A stretch of 20,069 nt of DNA. Origin: a virus. The DNA is taken from positions 1 through 20,069 of IMG/VR virus record IMGVR_UViG_3300038709_000014; one strand, 5' to 3'. Shown one piece after another: positions 1 through 6,674 of this stretch. A program made the position numbers and the translations under genes. The notes below the pieces were generated by a model. That model saw only the letters and a program-made list of their open reading frames with translations, had not been told where the DNA came from and did not search any database. The stretch's first letter is position 1; each line of letters begins with the position of its first letter.

Positions 1-918
1 CTTATAGACACTTTAAATACTAAGGAATTAAGAGTTAGGGTTACGAATGCTGCCGATATTTGTGCTTGTATGGGTGACTCTGGACAACTAATGGTTGACG
101 ATAGACCGGCTACAGGTGGTTTCAATACTCGAAGAGATGGAGGACTTGGACAACTAATGGTTGACGATAGACCGGATACAGGTGGTTTCAATACTCGAAG
201 AGATGGCGGTCCTGGTAGTGGTGGTAGAATAAGAGACTTAGGAGGAGCGCTCCTGCTGGACCCGATTTCGGTTACTGCGCCTCTTCTTACCCAAAATACA
301 CGAGACTTTTATACGGAGTTGGGAAGCGTAAAGAGTACTATTTCTGAAATGCCTACTGTTTTAAGCGACCTTAATGTTGCATTACAAGAGTCCGGTATTA
401 ATCTCGGTCAAGTTGGGGCTACGGCTGCTCTTACTTTTGGTGGAATTTTGGCTGCGACGGGTGATTTTGGAACCGCGTTACTTGGTACTTTTATTCAGAT
501 TTTTACCCAAATTATAGCTCAATCGTTTGCCAGTAGTTTTAGTTTTGCTGCTTCTGGTGGCTTAATTGGAAAACATATGGATGTTATGGGTGTTCAAAGA
601 CTTCAAAGTGGCGGATCAGTGGCTTACAGAGACCGTGTTCCAGCTCTGCTGGAACCAGGAGAGTTTGTTATCCGCAAACCGATTGCTCGACAAATTGGCG
701 GACCTGCGCTTGAAAGAATGAATGCAACTGGCGCTGGTGGTGGAGGAATGCCTGAAATAAGTGTTAATGTAAAAAATGAAGGAACACCGAAACAAGGAGA
801 TGCCAGTGTTCAGCCTTCTTTCGATCCGAAAGAGTTTGTTGTTGATATTGTTTTGAAAGATTTGCGTAATAATGGGCCGATTAAACAGTCAATGCGGTCT
901 GGTACCGGGAGACGCTAA
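1..918 (+). CDS. Tail tape-measure protein, C-terminal part (5' end outside window)
   Basis: The reading frame is open from the first base of the window, so this is the end of a longer gene; the first in-window ATG (70) is not the true start. Tape-measure proteins set tail length and pass through the tail tube. Visible parts are two near-identical 22-residue repeats (bases 82-213), a hydrophobic glycine/alanine-rich stretch (about bases 400-560), and a C-terminal motif typical of tape-measure ends. That motif runs SGGSVAYRDRVPALLEPGEF and is followed by VIRKPIARQIGG. The extreme C-terminus is Gly-rich, then charged. The stop overlaps the next start (TAATG). The tape-measure call rests on this motif and on position just before M- and L-like genes. 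The tandem repeat gives no hint of function. Confidence 0.75.
   Translation, partial: LIDTLNTKELRVRVTNAADICACMGDSGQLMVDDRPATGGFNTRRDGGLGQLMVDDRPDTGGFNTRRDGGPGSGGRIRDLGGALLLDPISVTAPLLTQNTRDFYTELGSVKSTISEMPTVLSDLNVALQESGINLGQVGATAALTFGGILAATGDFGTALLGTFIQIFTQIIAQSFASSFSFAASGGLIGKHMDVMGVQRLQSGGSVAYRDRVPALLEPGEFVIRKPIARQIGGPALERMNATGAGGGGMPEISVNVKNEGTPKQGDASVQPSFDPKEFVVDIVLKDLRNNGPIKQSMRSGTGRR
82..213 (+). repeat. Two-copy 66-bp in-frame tandem repeat
   Basis: Bases 82-147 and 148-213 are tandem copies differing at about four positions. Each copy encodes 22 residues beginning GQLMVDD and containing GGFNTRRDGG. One amino-acid change falls at the tenth residue (Ala to Asp) and one at the last (Leu to Pro); the other changes are silent. 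The near identity suggests a recent duplication or ongoing copy-number change within the tape-measure gene. Confidence 0.95.
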
Positions 919-1925
919 TGGCTACTGCAACTTATCCTGCTGACGCTACTCTTAATGCTCTAAGTTTTTCATCTACTGGAATTGCTAGTTACACAGCTAA
1001 CGGAAGTCGAACTGACTATAATTTAGCTGAACCAGTTAAGTTTAAAGGAGAAGCTATTGTTCAGTTAAGTGGGATTATTCAGGCTCCTACTTCATATAGT
1101 ATTAGTAATAATTTTAGTACCATTAATTTCTTTTCTCCTCCGGCTAACGGTGTTAAGGTTAAACTTACTTCTGTTACTTTACCTGACCGTTTTACTACTA
1201 TTCGTAGTTTTCCTACTACTTTAGTTGTAGAATATAACGATAATAGTAGTGATGCTAATAATATTGTAGACAGTAATACTTTTGTTATTAACGGTAAAAC
1301 TGTAGATTTCCGTATTCCTGTAGGAGCAGAAGATATTGCTAATGAGGATGCGTTAGAGGTGGTGATTCAGGGTGTGGCACAGCCTACTACTGCTTTTATT
1401 TATCCCAGCGGTAACGCGGCTCTTTCTGATGTTACTGTGCGTATTGCTAATCCTACGAGTACAAGTTTAGCTGCTTCGGTAGCTAATGCTTTTACTGCTG
1501 CTGAAATTGACGTTTTAACAATTCGAGCATTTGTTAGTAATATTACTAAAGACTTTTTGAGTTCGATGGCCGATAGAAAACCTGATCGAGGCATTGAAAC
1601 TAATAAAACATTTGATGTTATTACTTTTGCCTCACAAGCTGGTTACGAAAAGAGACGATTACGTAGTCGCCGACCAAAAAGAGATTTTAGTTTAGAATAT
1701 ACTAATGTGAGCGGGTTAGAAAAGGAGGCAATTGAAGGTTTTTACGATGCTCGTAAGGGTACTTTTGAAGCGTTCTTTTTTGATCTCACTCACGTTAATC
1801 AATTGGGGACTGTAATTACTAGGTTTGAAGGGCCTTTGGATATTAGTCATGATTACTCTTTAGACTCTACTAAACAAAATAACTTTTATAAAGTTAGCTT
1901 CGCTTTAAAAGAAGTATTTGACTAA
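918..1925 (+). CDS. Minor tail tip protein, lambda M-like, with N-terminal adhesin-like domains
   Basis: The C-terminal third (about residues 230-335) matches the pattern of phage minor tail protein M / DUF2460-type proteins. It has GYEKRRLRSRRPKRDFSLEY, then a segment about an elongated Glu-Glu-Phe-rich arm and EAFFFDLTHV. Lambda M is about 109 residues and acts in tail-tip assembly. This protein is three times longer because of two N-terminal beta modules (about residues 19-90 and 118-195). These have the pattern aromatic-x-NG-x-hydrophobic-P...V.G..Q....Y, seen in attachment domains of many phage fibres. The start is ATG 918 inside the TAATG junction with the tape-measure gene. The M-like assignment is supported by sequence pattern and gene order; the role of the extra modules is inferred. 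Confidence 0.7.
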   Translation: MATATYPADATLNALSFSSTGIASYTANGSRTDYNLAEPVKFKGEAIVQLSGIIQAPTSYSISNNFSTINFFSPPANGVKVKLTSVTLPDRFTTIRSFPTTLVVEYNDNSSDANNIVDSNTFVINGKTVDFRIPVGAEDIANEDALEVVIQGVAQPTTAFIYPSGNAALSDVTVRIANPTSTSLAASVANAFTAAEIDVLTIRAFVSNITKDFLSSMADRKPDRGIETNKTFDVITFASQAGYEKRRLRSRRPKRDFSLEYTNVSGLEKEAIEGFYDARKGTFEAFFFDLTHVNQLGTVITRFEGPLDISHDYSLDSTKQNNFYKVSFALKEVFD

Positions 1926-4027
1926 TGTCTACTCGCACTTATGATTATAAGCTATTTCTTAAAGCAGCTCAAAATTTTACTGTTGGGCTACAAGCAATTG
2001 GTAATACTTCTGAAACTTCTGGAGAGATTATTTTTCAAGATTTGGCTAATAATCTTTTAAAAGTCAAAGTTAATAACCTTGTCAATGAATATGAAGTGGG
2101 GGAATTTGTTCATTGTAATGTGATTCAAACTACTGGTACTACTGCAGCGGGAGTTCCTTTTTCAGCTATTCAGTTTTACTCTAATGCTGCGACCACGACT
2201 GTTAATGGAAATAACTTTATTATTAATGGGGCAACTAATACTTTTGCTCTTCCTACCACGACTGATGATGGAGAAAGCGCAACTGACTTTGCTAATTTAA
2301 ATGCGTCAGAGATCACTGTTAAAGTGGATGGGATTCCATTAAGAAAAGATTTAATTATTTATCCCAGTACTAATGCTCTTAACGGTTTAGGACGGGCTGG
2401 ATTTGATATTGTTCCTTTTATTTTTGAACCTGGAGAGGGTTTGATATCTATTAAAACTGATTCAGAAGGACGAGGGGTTGGCCCTAACGGTCAAATTGTT
2501 GATGCTGCTAATACACAACAAAAGTTTATTGAGGCTTTTGAACAGAGAGAACGACAGGTTCCTGTAAATCGGGATAGGAGTGGACGAATAAGAACAGGTA
2601 GTAAAGGACAACAACTTCCAGGCTTTGCGACTGAAACATTTGATGTAGCAGTTCGTAATGTTAATAATAATTTTGTTACTGTTGCCACTTTTCCTCAAAG
2701 TAAAGATGCTAATTTGTCGGTTAGAATTGTTAGTGGTAATACCGAGTCTGTTCCCTACAACGCTCCTGTATTTTCAGAACAAAATACAATTGCGGTCACT
2801 AAACTTTTACGTTTAGATACTTCTGGGTTCGTCCGTATTAAAAATGCTTTTGAACAACCTCCTTTAGTAAGGTTATATGATATTTTCTATCCTGGAGAAT
2901 GGTTTCCTGCTAACGGAGCTGGAAACCCGACAGGGGAAGGAGATGGGTTGGCGTGGCCTTTTGGTTTTCCTTATCGTTTTGCAGAGGTTCGTGGGGATAC
3001 TATTTCTGATATTTCTTACAGGGCTTATTATGATGGTGATTCTTATCTATGTTATCCCATAGATTCTGGAGGCATCGGCCTATCTCAAAGTGGAGAGGTT
3101 AATCAAACTAGTGTAAAAATTGCTAACTTCGATTCGCTAATTGCTCAAATTGTAGAAGACCCTTTTTTAGTTGGTAATTGCGCTAATGCTGCTTATGGAA
3201 CAGTTAATTTTGAGATTTTAGGCAATCTTGATCCTTATACTATTCCTACTAATGCTCTTTTTGATCAGGATGTGGTAGATAGTGATTACGCTGGCACTGT
3301 TAATGCTGCTATTACTTATGACCGTTGTTCTACTATTGGTGGGACATGGGTTCCTGGAAAAGCTGATTCAAGGGATCTGTTAGGTGGTGTAGTTAGAATT
3401 AAATCTACTTTTGCAAACTTTTTAGATTATTGGCCTGAGTACAGTAGTATTCTTTCTTTAAATGGTAATGTGGTAGAACTTTACAGCACAGCTCCTTATC
3501 GAATTGGAGATAATGTTACGATTAAGGGGTCTCGGGGAAATCATGCTAATGTAGTAAATATTGTCGGTAACTTTATTGAAACTAGCGTACCATTTTCTAA
3601 TGTTGGTTTGGGGACTCCTCTATTTATTGTAAATCCAGACGCTGATACAGATGCTTATGTGGAAGATGTTTTTAAAGTCGATCAGCTTCAAAGTTTGAAT
3701 GGGGCATTTGCAGAATTTAACTTAACTAGTTGGTTACAATATTTTAAGCTTAGTTTTCCTCGACGTAAATATTATAAGAATACCTGCCCTTGGATTTATA
3801 AAGGAGAAGAATGTCAATATCCCTCAGATGGAACAGGGTTAATTCCTGGAACCTCTGGAGAAACTGTTTTTAGAGCTAACGGTTTCTTTACTGATAAAAA
3901 TGTTTCTGTTGATACTGTTAAAGCTAACGATGTTTGTGCAAAAAGTTTTGTTGCTTGTAAGTTAAGAAATAATCAGATTCATTTTGGTGGATTTATTGGT
4001 ACAGGTAGAACTATTCCTCAAGGTTAA
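1925..4027 (+). CDS. Tail tip protein, lambda L-like, greatly enlarged, with Fe-S cysteine motif
   Basis: The C-terminal domain contains four cysteines: C621 and C630 (CPWIYKGEEC) and C671 and C678 (CAKSFVAC). The spacing C-x8-C and C-x6-C equals that of lambda L, whose C-terminal domain binds a [4Fe-4S] cluster in the tail tip. Lambda L is about 232 residues; this protein has 700. The extra sequence includes an adhesin-like beta module near residues 88-150, related to those in the preceding M-like protein, and a large unassigned middle region with PGEWFPANGAG. The order M-L-K-I-J supports the call. It is joined at both ends by TAATG overlaps. The cluster assignment follows family knowledge; I see only the cysteines. 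Confidence 0.75.
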   Translation: MSTRTYDYKLFLKAAQNFTVGLQAIGNTSETSGEIIFQDLANNLLKVKVNNLVNEYEVGEFVHCNVIQTTGTTAAGVPFSAIQFYSNAATTTVNGNNFIINGATNTFALPTTTDDGESATDFANLNASEITVKVDGIPLRKDLIIYPSTNALNGLGRAGFDIVPFIFEPGEGLISIKTDSEGRGVGPNGQIVDAANTQQKFIEAFEQRERQVPVNRDRSGRIRTGSKGQQLPGFATETFDVAVRNVNNNFVTVATFPQSKDANLSVRIVSGNTESVPYNAPVFSEQNTIAVTKLLRLDTSGFVRIKNAFEQPPLVRLYDIFYPGEWFPANGAGNPTGEGDGLAWPFGFPYRFAEVRGDTISDISYRAYYDGDSYLCYPIDSGGIGLSQSGEVNQTSVKIANFDSLIAQIVEDPFLVGNCANAAYGTVNFEILGNLDPYTIPTNALFDQDVVDSDYAGTVNAAITYDRCSTIGGTWVPGKADSRDLLGGVVRIKSTFANFLDYWPEYSSILSLNGNVVELYSTAPYRIGDNVTIKGSRGNHANVVNIVGNFIETSVPFSNVGLGTPLFIVNPDADTDAYVEDVFKVDQLQSLNGAFAEFNLTSWLQYFKLSFPRRKYYKNTCPWIYKGEECQYPSDGTGLIPGTSGETVFRANGFFTDKNVSVDTVKANDVCAKSFVACKLRNNQIHFGGFIGTGRTIPQG

Positions 4028-4449
4028 TGCAAAAATATCGCAAATATTTAGGTCGTCAGCACGATTATTTTAATACTAATTGTATTACCTTAATTGCAGA
4101 CATTTATCAGGAAGAATTACAAAGAGATGATTTTAAAAAGATTTGGGATTATTTAGAGATTAAAGAAGGTCATCCTGAACAAAAAAGTCGTTGGTGGAAG
4201 ATTTATACTTTACAAAGGTTATTAGAGTGTACTAAAGAGTATGCTACAGAAGTAAAAGATATTACGCAGTTACAAGAGTATGATGTTATTATGTTTAAGA
4301 GTGAAAAGAGCAGTCCGCTACATTTCGGCATGTACATAGGGCAAAATATGATGATTCATATAGAAGAGAAGTCCTATTCTCGAATTGATATGTTAAATCA
4401 AGATTGGAGAGAAAAAATTTACGGTGTCTACAGACGAAAAGTGGTATGA
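4027..4449 (+). CDS. Small NlpC/P60-type cysteine peptidase-like tail protein
   Basis: The product has 140 residues. A Cys-His-His set can be placed as in NlpC/P60 papain-like enzymes: C19 in NTNCITLIADIY at the start of a helix, H99 in SSPLHFGMYIG on the core strand, and H111 in MMIHIEE on the next strand. Lambda K carries such a domain at its C-terminus and may cut peptidoglycan or trim tail proteins during assembly. Here the domain stands alone, without a signal peptide. The start lies in the TAATG overlap with the L-like gene. The next gene overlaps its end by 26 bases. The family call is moderate because the sequence is divergent; activity is not shown. Confidence 0.6.
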   Translation: MQKYRKYLGRQHDYFNTNCITLIADIYQEELQRDDFKKIWDYLEIKEGHPEQKSRWWKIYTLQRLLECTKEYATEVKDITQLQEYDVIMFKSEKSSPLHFGMYIGQNMMIHIEEKSYSRIDMLNQDWREKIYGVYRRKVV

Positions 4450-4870
4450 AAAATATGTTGGGTTTCCTTATTTACATTTAGGGAACGACATTCATGAGGG
4501 GATAGACTGTTTTAATTTAGTACGTTTAGTTTATAGACAAGAACTGAGTATTGATATTCCTTATGATACAAGTGATTTTTGTGATATTTTAGATGAACAA
4601 TGGTATAACAAAACTCATGATAGACCTTTTGAAAAAGGAGCAACTTTGAGATATGGTTGGGAAAAGACTGATGTTCCTGAAATATACGGTCTTATTATAA
4701 TGACTATTGGATCTACGAATTGTGCCAATCACTGTTCTATCTATGTAGATAAAAATAAAATGTTACAAACCATGTTAAATCACTCTTCTTGGATTGCTCC
4801 TTATGGGCGTTATTACAAACAATACACAATAGGAACTTACAAATGGAATCCGGTACATATGAAAATTTAA
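4424..4870 (+). CDS. NlpC/P60 peptidase, lambda K C-terminal-like
   Basis: The product has 148 residues. The motif GIDCFNLVRLVYR (C29), the strand NHCSIYV (H103) and H120 in LNHSSWIAPYGRYY form the Cys-His-His pattern of NlpC/P60 proteins. The IDC-x-x-LVR-x-xY pattern is close to phage K-type tail proteins. The start appears to be GTG at 4424, the only good initiator upstream of the catalytic cysteine, and it overlaps the preceding gene by 26 bases. No signal peptide is present, as expected for a virion component. It is a second, different NlpC/P60 copy next to the preceding one. The likely role is cell-wall penetration or tail-tip processing, which is inferred. Confidence 0.72.
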   Translation: MSTDEKWYEKYVGFPYLHLGNDIHEGIDCFNLVRLVYRQELSIDIPYDTSDFCDILDEQWYNKTHDRPFEKGATLRYGWEKTDVPEIYGLIIMTIGSTNCANHCSIYVDKNKMLQTMLNHSSWIAPYGRYYKQYTIGTYKWNPVHMKI

Positions 4871-5220
4871 TTAAGAGTATGCAACAGCATGCTGAGAAAG
4901 AGAATCCGAAAGAGTGTTGCGGCATTATTACTACAGATTTTTCGTATGTTCCTTACGATAATTTGTCGTCCGATCCTGAGAACTTTTTTGCTTTAGATCC
5001 GATGGCTTTTGTAGATCATCCCGATGATTGTTGGGGAATATTCCATTCTCATCCTGGACAAGCTAATCCTTTACCTAGCGAAAATGATATTGCTAGTACC
5101 TCATTTGAACAATATCGGTTTGTAGTCGGGTGGAAGGAAAAATTTTATTTATATTGGTATGATAGGAGTATAGATTCATTAAGATTTAAAAAGTTTACTG
5201 AGAAACACCTATGTCCTTAG
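4843..5220 (+). CDS. JAMM/MPN metalloprotease, lambda K N-terminal-like
   Basis: The product has 125 residues from ATG 4843, which has AGGAA about eight bases upstream and gives a domain-sized protein. An earlier in-frame ATG at 4789 would lie deep in the previous gene. The JAMM zinc motif is complete: E24 in KECCGII, then H68-S-H70-P71 and S79-x-x-D82 (HSHPGQANPLPSENDIAS). Lambda K carries this domain N-terminal to NlpC/P60; here it is a separate gene placed after the two NlpC/P60 genes. JAMM proteins in phage tails typically neighbour ubiquitin-like I proteins, and two of those follow directly. It probably cleaves an I protein or another tail component, which is inferred. It overlaps both neighbours. 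Confidence 0.82.
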   Translation: MESGTYENLIKSMQQHAEKENPKECCGIITTDFSYVPYDNLSSDPENFFALDPMAFVDHPDDCWGIFHSHPGQANPLPSENDIASTSFEQYRFVVGWKEKFYLYWYDRSIDSLRFKKFTEKHLCP

Positions 5221-5921
5221 TGACTCTTAAATTTCATCCCAATATTCAGAAATACACTGATGGGGTTGCTCAACATACTGTTGAGGTAAAAGACTTAGTC
5301 GATGTTCGTAGTGCATTAGAGACTTTATTCCCTACTTTGGGTTTTCATATGAGACGAATTCGTTCTGGAGCGAATAAAATAGAAAATATAGCTTTGGTGG
5401 GTAAGAATAGAAGAATTTTACAAAGAGATGATTATAATCTAAATTATTTAAAAAAAGACGATACAGAATTGAGTGTGGTTCCTCTTTTTATTGGAGGTGG
5501 CAAGGCAGGAAAACTTATTATCGGAGCTGCGTTAATTGCTATTGCGATTTGGCAACCACAGTTTCTTTTCGGAGCTTCAGGTGTTTTAGGTCCTGGTGGG
5601 GCTTTGGGTTTTTTAGAATTGACTCAAGGATCTTTTTATTTGGCAGGGATAAGTTTAATTTTTTCTGGAATTTTAGGTTATATTATGAAACCTTCTAAAC
5701 CTGATTTTCAAGGACAACAGACTAGTGATACAGAGGCTCGACGGGATAATAAAATTTTTAGTGGTTTAACTAATACGATAACTTCTAATACTCCAATCCC
5801 TATGGTATATGGAAGAACTCGTGTAGGCGGTCAGTTTATAAGCGGGGAAATTAGAAGTTTTCAGCATGGGAGAAACGAAAGTGTTAGAGTCTCAGACTCT
5901 TTTCCGGTAGGAGCAACGTAA
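5211..5921 (+). CDS. Tail assembly protein I-like, ubiquitin-fold, copy 1
   Basis: The product has 236 residues, close to lambda I (about 223). The N-terminal 95 or so residues have the alternating strand-helix pattern of a beta-grasp (ubiquitin-like) domain, starting VTLKFHPNIQKYTDGV and ending at VVPLFIGGG. A glycine-rich hydrophobic central region (about 98-162) follows. A conserved tail contains GQQTSDTEARRDNKIF and VYGRTRVGGQFISGEIRS. Lambda I is needed for tail-tip assembly but is not retained in large amount; its beta-grasp domain is known to pair with JAMM proteins. The start overlaps the JAMM gene by 10 bases. The next gene is a paralogue that begins at the base after the stop. Confidence 0.78.
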   Translation: MSLVTLKFHPNIQKYTDGVAQHTVEVKDLVDVRSALETLFPTLGFHMRRIRSGANKIENIALVGKNRRILQRDDYNLNYLKKDDTELSVVPLFIGGGKAGKLIIGAALIAIAIWQPQFLFGASGVLGPGGALGFLELTQGSFYLAGISLIFSGILGYIMKPSKPDFQGQQTSDTEARRDNKIFSGLTNTITSNTPIPMVYGRTRVGGQFISGEIRSFQHGRNESVRVSDSFPVGAT

Positions 5922-6671
5922 ATGGCTGCTGTTACTCTTAAGTTTCATCCTAATTTTCATAAGTATACTAACGGAGTTAAAGAACATACTGTTGAGGTTA
6001 ATGACTTAATTGATGTTCGTAATTCTATAAGTTATTTATTTCCTGCTTTGGGTATCCATATGAAACGGATTCGGAGTGGGGATATTAAGTTAGAAAATAT
6101 GGCTTTGGCTAATAAACGCAGAAGGCTTTTAGATACTGAAGATTATTTTTTAAATCGTTTAACGGAAGATGATACTGAGTTTTACATTGTCCCCTTGTTT
6201 ATTGGGGGAGGTAGAGTAGGACAAATTCTTTTTGGGGTAGCTTTAATTGCTATTGCTCTTAATCCCCCAGCGTTTCTTTTTGCTGCTCCGAATATTTGGG
6301 GAGTCGGAGCGGGTATTCTGTCGCCAGGAGTTGGCGGTATCGGGGCCGGGGCTTTAGGATTTTTAGGTATTACTCCTGGTTCTTTATTTCTTGCTGGGAT
6401 AAGTCAGATTTTTCAAGGAGTTTTAGGGTTTTTTATGGAACCTTCTAAACCCAAAGTGCAGGGACAGCAAACGACCGAGACTGAAGCTCGAAGAGAAAAT
6501 AAAATTTTCACAGCTTTAACTAATACAACTGCTTCTCAAACTCCGGTGGCTATGATTTACGGAAGAACGCGGGTAGCAGGTCAATTTATAAGCGGAGAAA
6601 TTAGAAGTCTTCAGCACGGAAGAAATGAAACAATAAGAGTAGCAACTCAATTTCCAACAGGAGCAAGTTAG
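5922..6671 (+). CDS. Tail assembly protein I-like, ubiquitin-fold, copy 2
   Basis: The product has 249 residues and is clearly a paralogue of the preceding gene along its whole length. It shares VTLKFHPN, HTVEV-x-DL, RIRSG, VPLFIGGG, ALIAIA, GQQT, TEARR and YGRTRV-x-GQFISGEIRS. The main difference is a longer glycine-rich insertion (GVGAGILSPGVGGIGAGAL) in the central hydrophobic part. It starts directly after the TAA of copy 1 in the same frame, as expected for a tandem duplication. More than half of the residues agree by eye, so the duplication is not recent and both copies appear intact. The two may form a pair or may act at different assembly steps; this is inferred. Confidence 0.78.
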   Translation: MAAVTLKFHPNFHKYTNGVKEHTVEVNDLIDVRNSISYLFPALGIHMKRIRSGDIKLENMALANKRRRLLDTEDYFLNRLTEDDTEFYIVPLFIGGGRVGQILFGVALIAIALNPPAFLFAAPNIWGVGAGILSPGVGGIGAGALGFLGITPGSLFLAGISQIFQGVLGFFMEPSKPKVQGQQTTETEARRENKIFTALTNTTASQTPVAMIYGRTRVAGQFISGEIRSLQHGRNETIRVATQFPTGAS

Positions 6672-6674
6672 ATA

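Noticed and set aside
1400-1594. Minus-strand open frame of 64 codons
   Set aside because: It lies opposite a well-supported tail gene, has no ribosome site and no recognisable domain. All other minus-strand frames in the window are of the same kind.
2877-3062. Plus-strand 61-codon frame inside the L-like gene
   Set aside because: Out of frame with a long coding sequence, with no own ribosome site and a hydrophobic composition typical of a shifted frame.
3124-3150. TTCGATTC-like tRNA T-loop sequence
   Set aside because: It lies inside the L-like gene, without cloverleaf arms.
4789-4842. Longer N-terminus for the JAMM protein
   Set aside because: It would overlap the NlpC/P60 gene by more than 80 bases; the AGGAA-preceded ATG at 4843 gives a domain-sized protein.
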